The notes under the pieces: model-generated
What the model saw: the letters and a program-made list of their open reading frames with translations, nothing else
Databases searched by the model: none
Told to the model about the DNA's origin: nothing
Part shown: one piece after another, positions 26,053 to 33,402 of the stretch
Position numbering within the stretch: position 1 is the first letter of the stretch
Layout of the letters: each line of letters opens with the position of its first letter
Translations under genes and position numbers: made by a program
Source: Pseudomonas sp. DG56-2
GTDB taxonomy: Bacteria > Pseudomonadota > Gammaproteobacteria > Pseudomonadales > Pseudomonadaceae
Direction: 5' to 3'
Length of the DNA: 64,000 nt
NCBI RefSeq assembly: GCF_004803755.1
Contig: NZ_CP032311.1
Location: forward strand, 370,501-434,500

Positions 26053-27111
26053 GTGCGGGTATTGCTGATCAAGACCTCTTCTTTGGGGGATGTGATTCAT
26101 GCGCTGCCGGCGTTGACCGATGCGGCTCGGGCGATTCCCGGTATTCGCTTCGATTGGGTGGTCGAGGAAGGATTTGCCGAGATTCCCAGCTGGCATCCGG
26201 CGGTGGACAAGGTTATCCCGGTGGCGATCCGCCGTTGGCGCAAGAACCTCTGGCAGACCTTCAAAAATGGCGAGTGGCGCCAGTTCAAGCAGCGTCTGCG
26301 CGAGACCAAGTATGACCTGGTGATCGATGCCCAGGGCTTGGTCAAGTCAGCCTGGCTAACCCGTTATGTGAAGGCACCGGTGGCGGGTCTGGACCGCTAT
26401 TCGGCCCGTGAGGGGTTGTCCAGCCGCTTCTATGACCGCCGCTTTTCGGTGCAGCGTGGGCAACATGCGGTAGAGCGCGTGCGCCAGCTGTTTGCCCTGG
26501 CTCTCGGTTACGATTTGCCTGCAGGCCTTGGCGATTATGGGTTGGACCTGGATCGCTTGCAGCTACCCCCGGCCGCGCCGTTCGTGGTGTTCCTGCACGG
26601 CACGACCTGGGCAACCAAACATTGGCCAGAGGCCTATTGGCGGCAACTGGCCGAACGCCTGGGGCAACAAGGCCTCGAGGTGCGCTTGCCGTGGGGCAAC
26701 GCGGCAGAGCAGGCGCGCGCCGAGCGAATCGCCAAAGGCTTGAACAACTGTCAGGTACTGCCCAAATTGAACCTGGTAGGTGTCGCCCGCGTGCTGGCCG
26801 CTGCCAAAGCGTGTGTGGCGGTAGACACCGGCCTTGGTCACCTGGCAGCGGCGCTCGATGTGCCGACCCTGTCGCTGTTCGGCCCGACCAACCCCGGACT
26901 GACCGGTGCTTATGGCAAGTCCCAGGTGCACCTGGGCAGCGATTTTTCCTGCGCACCTTGCCTGCAGAAAAAATGTACTTACAAACCGAGCGCTGAAGAT
27001 CAGCGCCGGTTCGATCTCAAACGCGAGTGGCCGCTGTGCTTCACTCGCCTGAATCCCGAGCGTGTGGCGAGCCAATTGCGCGCGTTGCTGCTGGCTGAGG
27101 ATGTTCGTTAA
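26053..27111 (+). CDS. waaC: ADP-heptose:LPS heptosyltransferase I
   Basis: 352-residue GT9 enzyme that adds the first heptose to Kdo2-lipid A. It starts with MRVLLIKTSSLGDVIHALPALTD and carries VAVDTGLGHLAAALDVPTLSLFG. The start codon is GTG at 26053, directly after the waaF stop; no better ATG exists. Its stop overlaps the waaG ATG by one base (TAATG), so translation is coupled through the operon. Confidence 0.95.
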   Translation: MRVLLIKTSSLGDVIHALPALTDAARAIPGIRFDWVVEEGFAEIPSWHPAVDKVIPVAIRRWRKNLWQTFKNGEWRQFKQRLRETKYDLVIDAQGLVKSAWLTRYVKAPVAGLDRYSAREGLSSRFYDRRFSVQRGQHAVERVRQLFALALGYDLPAGLGDYGLDLDRLQLPPAAPFVVFLHGTTWATKHWPEAYWRQLAERLGQQGLEVRLPWGNAAEQARAERIAKGLNNCQVLPKLNLVGVARVLAAAKACVAVDTGLGHLAAALDVPTLSLFGPTNPGLTGAYGKSQVHLGSDFSCAPCLQKKCTYKPSAEDQRRFDLKREWPLCFTRLNPERVASQLRALLLAEDVR

Positions 27112-28235
27112 TGCAACTGGCTTTTGTGCTGTACAAGTATTTTCCCTTCGGCGGCTTGCAGCGCGATTTCATGCGTATCGCCCTGGAATGCCAGCGCCGA
27201 GGTCATCAGATCCGCGTCTATACGCTGATCTGGGAAGGCGAGGTGCCCGAAGGCTTTGAGGTGCTGGTTGCACCCGTGAAGGCACTGTTCAACCATCGGC
27301 GTAACGAAAAGCTTACCGCCTGGATGGAGGCAGACCTTGCCAAGCGCCCGGTTGACCGCCTGATCGGCTTCAACAAAATGCCGGGGCTGGACGTCTACTA
27401 CGCGGCCGACGGTTGCTTCGAAGACAAGGCGCAGAACCTGCGCAACTCGATGTACCGGCGTTGGGGCCGCTACCGGCACTTTGCCGAGTACGAGCGGGCG
27501 GTGTTTGCCAAGGACGCCAAGACCGAGGTCCTGATGATCTCGGAAGTCCAGCAACCCTTATTCATCAAGCACTACGGCACGCCGTTGGAGCGCTTCCACT
27601 TGCTGCCACCGGGCATTTCCCAGGACCGCCGCGCCCCTGCCAATGCCGCCGAAATACGTGCCGAGTTTCGCCGGGAGTTCGACCTCAAGGATGACCAACT
27701 GCTGATGGTGCAGATTGGTTCGGGGTTCAAGACCAAGGGTGTTGACCGCAGTCTCAAGGCGCTGGCGTCCTTGCCTTCGGCGTTGCGTAAACGTACTCGA
27801 CTGATGGTGATCGGCCAGGATGATCCCAAGGTGTTCCAGCTGCAAAGTGCCGCCCTTGGTTTGACCGATCAGGTTCAGTTCCTCAAGGGGCGCAGCGATA
27901 TTCCGCGCTTCCTGCTTGGCGCTGACCTGTTGATTCACCCGGCCTACAACGAAAACACCGGTACGGTGTTGCTGGAAGCGCTGGTTGCCGGCCTGCCGGT
28001 GCTGGTGTCGGCTGTGTGTGGATATGCCCATTACATTGCCGAGGCCGATAGCGGCCTGGTGCTGGATGAGCCGTTCGAGCAGCAACAGGCGAATGCGTAT
28101 CTGCAACGGATGCTCGAAGATGACAGTGCCCGTGCCACCTGGGCGCGTAACGGGCTGGCGTTCGCCGACAGTGCCGACCTCTACAGCATGCCCGAGCATG
28201 CCGCCGATGTGATTCTGGCCACGGAGCGTAAATGA
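27111..28235 (+). CDS. waaG: LPS core UDP-glucose:heptose glycosyltransferase (GT4)
   Basis: 374-residue GT4 enzyme, WaaG type. In P. aeruginosa the homologue is thought to add the first outer-core sugar to HepII; in E. coli it adds glucose. N-terminus AFVLYKYFPFGGLQRDFMRIA and the C-terminal EX7E motif ENTGTVLLE (Glu281-Glu289) are visible. It overlaps both neighbours (one base with waaC, four with waaP). Confidence 0.93.
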   Translation: MQLAFVLYKYFPFGGLQRDFMRIALECQRRGHQIRVYTLIWEGEVPEGFEVLVAPVKALFNHRRNEKLTAWMEADLAKRPVDRLIGFNKMPGLDVYYAADGCFEDKAQNLRNSMYRRWGRYRHFAEYERAVFAKDAKTEVLMISEVQQPLFIKHYGTPLERFHLLPPGISQDRRAPANAAEIRAEFRREFDLKDDQLLMVQIGSGFKTKGVDRSLKALASLPSALRKRTRLMVIGQDDPKVFQLQSAALGLTDQVQFLKGRSDIPRFLLGADLLIHPAYNENTGTVLLEALVAGLPVLVSAVCGYAHYIAEADSGLVLDEPFEQQQANAYLQRMLEDDSARATWARNGLAFADSADLYSMPEHAADVILATERK

Positions 28236-29038
28236 AACTGATATTGGCCGAGCCGTTCAAACGCCTTTGGGCCGGGCGCGATGCCTTCGATGCTGTGGAG
28301 AGCCTGCAAGGCCAGGTGTACCGCGAGCTGGAAGGGCGTCGTACCTTGCGCACCGAAGTCGAGGGACGAGGCTACTTCGTCAAGATTCACCGTGGCATTG
28401 GCTGGGGTGAGGTCTTCAAGAATCTGTTCAGCGCCAAACTGCCGGTGCTCGGTGCCGGCCAGGAGTGGCGGGCAGTCCAGCGCTTGCACGAGGTCGGGGT
28501 GCCTACCATGACCGCGGTTGCCTATGGCGAACGTGGCAGCAACCCGGCGGCACAGCACTCGTTCATCGTTACCGAAGAACTGGCGCCGACTGTCAGCCTG
28601 GAAGACTTCAGCATCGACTGGGTCAAGCAACCGCCTGCGCCGCGCCTCAAACATGCACTGATCGCCGAAGTGGCACGCATGACCGGGATGATGCACCGGG
28701 CCGGGGTCAATCATCGTGACTGCTACATCTGTCACTTTCTGCTGCACACAGATCGCGAAGTGACGGCCGATGATTTCAAACTGTCGGTGATCGATTTGCA
28801 CCGTGCGCAGACTCGGGCCACCATTTCCCGGCGCTGGCGCAACAAAGACCTGGCCGCGTTGTATTTCTCGGCGCTGGATATCGGTCTTACCCGGCGTGAC
28901 AAACTGCGCTTCCTGCGTGGTTACTTCCAGCAGCCGCTGCGCCAGATCCTTGCTGAGGAAGCCGCGCTGCTGCGCTGGCTGGAAGGCAAGGCCCAGAAGC
29001 TCTACGAGCGTAAACAACGATACGGGGATGCGCTCTGA
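28232..29038 (+). CDS. waaP: LPS core heptose(I) kinase
   Basis: 268-residue kinase that phosphorylates O4 of heptose I in the inner core, a step essential in P. aeruginosa. Conserved elements are YFVKIHRGIGWGEVF (nucleotide-binding Lys), the catalytic loop NHRDCYICHFLL with Asp163, and the metal-binding VIDLHRAQ. The ATG overlaps the waaG stop (ATGA), and its own stop overlaps the next gene by one base. Strong call from sequence and context. Confidence 0.95.
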   Translation: MKLILAEPFKRLWAGRDAFDAVESLQGQVYRELEGRRTLRTEVEGRGYFVKIHRGIGWGEVFKNLFSAKLPVLGAGQEWRAVQRLHEVGVPTMTAVAYGERGSNPAAQHSFIVTEELAPTVSLEDFSIDWVKQPPAPRLKHALIAEVARMTGMMHRAGVNHRDCYICHFLLHTDREVTADDFKLSVIDLHRAQTRATISRRWRNKDLAALYFSALDIGLTRRDKLRFLRGYFQQPLRQILAEEAALLRWLEGKAQKLYERKQRYGDAL

Positions 29039-29772
29039 TGGCGAGTTGGACACTGGCGCCTGGTTATCAGGCACTGGCGGCGGACTTTGGCAGTATCGAG
29101 GCAGTCTTTGCCTTGCAGGGTGAGCGCCTGACTCACGATCCGCTCAGTGAGGTAATTCGCATCGAGCGCGACGGGGTCAACTACTACGTCAAGCGCTACA
29201 CCGGTGCCGGCAAAGGCTTGCGCCGTTACATTGGGCGCCCGCGGATCAAGGCTGAGTGGCAGAACCTCAAGCAGTTCGCCAAGTGGGATATTCCGACCGC
29301 CGAGGTGGTGGCCTGGGGGCTGGAGCGCAGCGGCCTGAGTTTTGCCCGTGGCGCGATGATCACCCGTGAGTTGCCGTTCACCGAAGACCTTTCGGCGTTG
29401 GCGGAGCGCAAGGACCCACGCCTGGCTGATCGCGGCTGGGTTGACCATATCAGTCGTCAGTTGGCCCGGCACACCCGGATCATGCATGATCACCACTTCA
29501 CCCATAACGATTTGAAGTGGCGCAACCTGCTAGTCGATGACCAGGCCCGCCTGTTCTTGATCGATTGCCCGACGGGCGATTTCTGGTGGGGCTTCATGCT
29601 GCGCTATCGAATCACCAAGGACCTGGCGTGCCTGGACAAAGTGGCCAAGTATCATTTGTCGGCCACCCAGCGTTTGCGCTTCTATCTGCAATATCGCGGG
29701 CGGGAGCGCCTGAACGCGGCGGACAAGCGTCGTGTCCGGCATGTGGTGACGTTTTTCGAGGGACGGGAATGA
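29038..29772 (+). CDS. WaaP/InaA-family LPS core kinase (WapP-like)
   Basis: 244-residue kinase of the LPS kinase family. Nucleotide-binding VNYYVKRYTGAGKG, catalytic loop HNDLKWRNLLVD with Asp158, and metal site LIDCPTGDFWWG are all intact, so it should be active. Position directly after waaP matches the P. aeruginosa gene called wapP, which is thought to phosphorylate a heptose of the inner core. Overlaps waaP by one base and the next gene by four. Confidence 0.85.
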   Translation: MASWTLAPGYQALAADFGSIEAVFALQGERLTHDPLSEVIRIERDGVNYYVKRYTGAGKGLRRYIGRPRIKAEWQNLKQFAKWDIPTAEVVAWGLERSGLSFARGAMITRELPFTEDLSALAERKDPRLADRGWVDHISRQLARHTRIMHDHHFTHNDLKWRNLLVDDQARLFLIDCPTGDFWWGFMLRYRITKDLACLDKVAKYHLSATQRLRFYLQYRGRERLNAADKRRVRHVVTFFEGRE

Positions 29773-30521
29773 CTGATTTTCTGGCCAATGCCGAGCTGGC
29801 ACTGCTTGAGCGCCACGGCCTCAATGGGTTTGACCAGCTGTGGGCGCTTCAGCTCGAAGCGGTGGATGAACCCAATACCGGTCGCGGTGGTTGGAGTAGC
29901 GTTTTCCGCCTGGAACTGGAGGGCAAGGGGTATTACCTCAAGCGTCAGAGCGACTACCTGACCCGCACCTTGCACCGGCCCTTCGGCGAACCGACCTTTG
30001 CCCGCGAGTTCCGCAATATCAGCCGCTACCAAAAGCTCGGGATTCCGGCCCTGCAGGCGGTCTATTACGGCGAGCGCAAGATCGAAGGCGAGCGCCGGGC
30101 GATCTTGCTTACCCGTGCACTGGATGAGTGGAGCGACCTGGATAGTCTACTGGGGGTGTGGCCGACGCTGGACATCGGCCAGCGCCAAGGCATCCTACGG
30201 GCCTGTGGGCAGCTGGCGCGGACGCTGCACAGTGCCGGCCAGGTGCATGGCTGCTTCTATCCCAAACACATTTTCCTGCGTGAACGCAGCGATGGCTGGT
30301 TGGCGCAACTGATCGATCTGGAAAAGACCCGGCCGCTGTTACTGGGGATGCGTGACCGTCTCAAGGATCTTGAGCCACTGTTGCGCCGCGCGCCGAACTG
30401 GAGCGAGGCTGAGGTTCGTCTGCTGCTGGCCAGTTACCTGGATCAGCCAGCCGATAGTCCGCTGGTCGATAGCTGGCTGCAGCGCCTGGTGCGCCGTCGC
30501 CGTGAGAAAGAGGCTCGCTGA
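29769..30521 (+). CDS. InaA-type kinase-fold protein (WapQ-like), catalytic Asp replaced
   Basis: 250 residues starting at the ATG at 29769, which overlaps the previous stop as ATGA; the open frame extends further upstream but inside the neighbour. It is a member of the LPS kinase/InaA family, with GYYLKRQSDYLTRT as the nucleotide-binding region. The catalytic loop reads HGCFYPKHIFL with Cys162 where WaaP has Asp, while the metal site LIDLEKTRP keeps Asp. The same HGCxYPKHIF loop is, as I recall, normal for InaA proteins. It may use a different catalytic arrangement or be a scaffold. In position it corresponds to wapQ. Confidence 0.8.
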   Translation: MTDFLANAELALLERHGLNGFDQLWALQLEAVDEPNTGRGGWSSVFRLELEGKGYYLKRQSDYLTRTLHRPFGEPTFAREFRNISRYQKLGIPALQAVYYGERKIEGERRAILLTRALDEWSDLDSLLGVWPTLDIGQRQGILRACGQLARTLHSAGQVHGCFYPKHIFLRERSDGWLAQLIDLEKTRPLLLGMRDRLKDLEPLLRRAPNWSEAEVRLLLASYLDQPADSPLVDSWLQRLVRRRREKEAR

Positions 30522-31963
30522 TGCGTTTGTCCGAACTGAAGAATGCCGGGCGTCATCCGGAACTTCCCCTGAGCATTGGCCTGGCCGATGCCGCAGGTAG
30601 TGCTGATCTACAGTTGCTCACACTGCTGCGCGTGTTGCCAGGGCAGCGCTATGTAGGGGCCGGTGTCTGGCGTGGCAAGCCGGTGCTGGCAAAGTTGTTG
30701 GTAGGCAGTAGTGCCTCTCGGCATTTTCAGCGTGAACTCGAAGGGGTGCGCTTGCTGGCGGCCCAGGGTCTGACTACGCCGCTGCTACTCGCCGACGGTC
30801 TGCGCGAGGGCGAAGGCGGGTGGTTGCTATTCGAGTTCCTGGAAGGTGCGCAGAGCCTCGCCGATGCCTGGGCAGCGGTCGAAGCCCTGCCGCCGCTGGC
30901 CGATGAGCAACAATTGGTGCTCGGCGAAGCCCTGGCCGCGGTGGCTGAGATGCACGCCAAAGGGCTGTGGCAAGAAGACCTGCATTTGGACAACCTGTTG
31001 CGTCAAGGCGGCAAGCTGTACCTGATCGACGGTGCCGGAATCAAGGCAGAAACGCCGGGTAAGCCATTGTCGCGCCCACAAGTGTTGCAAAACCTTGGGG
31101 TGTTTTTTGCCCAATTGCCCAAGCGCCTGGAGCCTTTCATCGAAGAGTTGCTGGTGCATTACCTGCTGACCAATGCCGAGCATGCCTTGCCACTGGAAGC
31201 CTTGCAGAAGCAGATCGACAAGGTGCGCAGCTGGCGCCTGAAGGATTACCTGGAAAAGGCTGGGCGCGAATGCACGTTGTTCAGTGTCGAGCGCGGCCCT
31301 TCTGGCCTGCGTTCGATTCGCCGCGATGAAGTGGCCGCCCTGCTACCAGTGCTGGAGCAGGCCGACACGCTGATCGACCAAGGCCATATGTACAAGACCG
31401 GAGGTGCCGCCAGTGTCGCGCGTATCGACGTGAACGGTCGGTCGCTGGTCCTCAAACGCTACAACATCAAGAACACGGCACACTGGCTCAAGCGTTTCTG
31501 GCGTCCAAGTCGCGCCTGGCATTCTTGGATCGAAGGGCATCGTCTGGAGTTTCTCGGCATTGCCACGCCACGGCCACTAGCGGTGCTGGAACAACGGGTG
31601 ATGGGCTTGCGCAGCCGCGCCTACCTGGTGACCGAATACGCCGATGGGCCGGACCTGATCGAATGCTTCGCCCCGTATGTCGACAGCGGCGAGGTGCCTG
31701 AAGCGCAGCTCCAGGCCTTGCAGGCATTGTTGAAGCAACTGATTCATGAGCGCATAAGCCACGGCGATATGAAGGGGCACAACCTGTTCTGGCAGAACGG
31801 CCAGTGGTCATTGATCGACCTGGATGCGATGTGCCAACACGTCACCCAGCTCAGCTTCGCCCCAGCCTTTGCCCGTGATCGGGCGCGGTTGTTGCGTAAC
31901 TGGCCAAGTGGCAGCGCATTGTACAAGCGGCTGGATGAGTGTTTGCCGAATCTGGCTAACTGA
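30521..31963 (+). CDS. Tandem double kinase-fold protein of the LPS core operon
   Basis: 480 residues made of two kinase-like halves. The N-terminal half (about 40-215) has KPVLAKLLVG, catalytic loop QEDLHLDNLL (Asp153) and metal motif YLIDGAG. The C-terminal half (about 285-475) has SLVLKRYNI, catalytic loop SHGDMKGHNLFW (Asp416) and SLIDLDAM. Both look catalytically complete. The family occurs at this place in the P. aeruginosa waa cluster, function unestablished. Its ATG overlaps the previous stop (TGATG), so it belongs to the operon; a palindromic terminator follows. Confidence 0.85.
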   Translation: MRLSELKNAGRHPELPLSIGLADAAGSADLQLLTLLRVLPGQRYVGAGVWRGKPVLAKLLVGSSASRHFQRELEGVRLLAAQGLTTPLLLADGLREGEGGWLLFEFLEGAQSLADAWAAVEALPPLADEQQLVLGEALAAVAEMHAKGLWQEDLHLDNLLRQGGKLYLIDGAGIKAETPGKPLSRPQVLQNLGVFFAQLPKRLEPFIEELLVHYLLTNAEHALPLEALQKQIDKVRSWRLKDYLEKAGRECTLFSVERGPSGLRSIRRDEVAALLPVLEQADTLIDQGHMYKTGGAASVARIDVNGRSLVLKRYNIKNTAHWLKRFWRPSRAWHSWIEGHRLEFLGIATPRPLAVLEQRVMGLRSRAYLVTEYADGPDLIECFAPYVDSGEVPEAQLQALQALLKQLIHERISHGDMKGHNLFWQNGQWSLIDLDAMCQHVTQLSFAPAFARDRARLLRNWPSGSALYKRLDECLPNLAN

Positions 31964-31975
31964 CGTAGCGTCACC

Positions 31976-32019
31976 GCCGGGCAAGCCGCTCCTACGCGTC
32001 GGAGCGTGCTTGCCGGCGA
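31976..32019. terminator. REP-like palindrome between the LPS operon and the fox operon
   Basis: CGCCGGGCAAGCCGCTCC at 31976-31993 is matched by GGAGCGTGCTTGCCGGCG at 32002-32019 with one shifted base. It lies between convergent operons, 12 bases after the double-kinase stop. It has the Pseudomonas REP core (GCCGGCAAGC) and probably serves both strands as a transcript end. Confidence 0.55.
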
Positions 32020-32022
32020 AGC

Positions 32023-32205
32023 TCACTTGGCGACGGGCCAAAAACCGCGCAAGCCGTACCAGGCTGGCAAGCCCAGACCGACCCAGGCCAGCGCATCCCA
32101 CCAGCCGTCACCCAACAAAGCGGCGAACAGCCCCAGCGAGCCAAGTAGGGCAATCAATGTCGGCATGCCGAAAACAGCGGCAAGACCCGAAGATTTGCGT
32201 TTCAT
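32023..32205 (-). CDS. Small membrane protein following foxB
   Basis: 60 residues, start MKRKSSGLAAVFGMPT. Two hydrophobic segments (about 10-29 and 36-53) suggest a hairpin membrane protein ending FWPVAK. I do not recognise the family beyond its place. The ATG overlaps the stop of the PepSY gene as ATGA, so it is the last gene of the fox operon and translationally coupled. It could be an accessory of the FoxB reductase. An in-frame upstream Met lies inside foxB and is less likely. Confidence 0.7.
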   Translation of the reverse strand: MKRKSSGLAAVFGMPTLIALLGSLGLFAALLGDGWWDALAWVGLGLPAWYGLRGFWPVAK

Positions 32206-33335
32206 TGCACGGTCTCCGCTTGCGCTGCAACGACTGGCTTGGCGGCGCGTCGACGCACCACCCAAAGATACACGCCGCTGCCCAATACAATGATGGTCAG
32301 CACATCCAGCACTGCCCAGAGAATCTGCATCGGTCGTCCGCCGTAGTCACCGAAATGCAGTGGCTGTGACAGTCCCATTGCATCCATGTACCAGGGGCGA
32401 TCGCCGATTGCCGTGACGTCCAGCGTCGAGGCGTCGATCAGTACCGGTGTCAGCAGATGTGCTGTCAGGTGCGTACCGCCTTTCATGAACACCGCGTAAT
32501 GATGCTCGCTGGAAAACCGCGTGCCTGGAAAGGCGATAAAGTCAGGCACCATTGCGGGAGCTGCTTCGCTGGCAATGTCCAGTACGCGGCTGACCGGCGC
32601 CAGCTCGGTGAGCGGTGGCGCATCACGGTACGGCGCCACCATGGCGCTCAAGCTATCGTTGCGCCAGGCTGCGATGACCAGGTCCGAGAGGGCGCTGATC
32701 ACCCCGGTAACGCCAACCACCAAAGCCCAGGTCACGGTGACGATGCCGATCAGGTTGTGCAGGTCGAGCCAGCGCAGCCGACGCGATTTTTCATGGCGCA
32801 CGGTGGCGAACTTCAAGCGGCGCATGAACGGTGCGTAGAGCACCACACCAGAGATGATCGCCACCACAAACAGCAAGCCCATGAACGCCAGCAGCAGTTT
32901 GCCGGGCAAGCCGGCAAACATATCCACATGCAGGCGCAGCATGGTCATCATGAAACCGCCGTTGGCCGAGGGCATTTCCACGGCATCGCCGGTGCGGGCG
33001 TCGAGCATGAAGGTATGCGAGGAATTCGGCTCGGTACCGGCGGTGGCCGCCATGATCGCTATCACACCGTTGCGGTCATCCTCGTCCCAGCCAAAGTACT
33101 GCATGACCTCACCCGGACGGTGAGCCTGGGCTTTGAGCACCAGTTGTTGCAGGTCGAGTTTTGGCGTGTCGGCCGGCATTTCTTGCAACTGCGGTGCATC
33201 GCCCAGCAGGTGGTCGATCTCATGGTGAAAGATCAGCGGCAAACCGGTCACTGCCAGCATCAGCAGGAACAGCGTGCAGATCAGGCTGGTCCAGGTGTGG
33301 ACAAAGGACCAGCGGCGTATGGTTTTACTTTTCAT
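32202..33335 (-). CDS. foxB: PepSY-type inner membrane siderophore reductase, FoxB-like
   Basis: 377 residues with PepSY-associated transmembrane helices. The start at MKSKTIRRWSFVHTWTSL is preferred; an in-frame ATG eight codons upstream has poorer context. Helices lie near 13-33, 140-165, 185-210 and 340-360, with His residues in the first (FVHTWTSL, IFHHEIDH) and in HDLHN-like contexts (WLDLHNLIG) that could bind haem. P. aeruginosa FoxB has this architecture and reduces or releases iron from ferrioxamine beside foxA. Here it lies 67 bases downstream of foxA across a weak hairpin. Confidence 0.82.
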   Translation of the reverse strand: MKSKTIRRWSFVHTWTSLICTLFLLMLAVTGLPLIFHHEIDHLLGDAPQLQEMPADTPKLDLQQLVLKAQAHRPGEVMQYFGWDEDDRNGVIAIMAATAGTEPNSSHTFMLDARTGDAVEMPSANGGFMMTMLRLHVDMFAGLPGKLLLAFMGLLFVVAIISGVVLYAPFMRRLKFATVRHEKSRRLRWLDLHNLIGIVTVTWALVVGVTGVISALSDLVIAAWRNDSLSAMVAPYRDAPPLTELAPVSRVLDIASEAAPAMVPDFIAFPGTRFSSEHHYAVFMKGGTHLTAHLLTPVLIDASTLDVTAIGDRPWYMDAMGLSQPLHFGDYGGRPMQILWAVLDVLTIIVLGSGVYLWVVRRRAAKPVVAAQAETVQ

Positions 33336-33356
33336 GCTACAGCCTTCAGAACAAGC

Positions 33357-33378
33357 CAAAACCGCCCTGTGGGGCGGC
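33357..33378 (-). terminator. Weak hairpin with short T run between foxA and foxB
   Basis: On the minus strand AGCCGCCC, a short loop and GGGCGGT run into TTTTGG. It sits in the 67-base gap after foxA. It may terminate part of the transcripts so that the receptor is made in excess over the reductase. The T run is only four bases. Confidence 0.45.
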
Positions 33379-33402
33379 TTGCAACGCGGCTAACTCCGCC
33401 AA

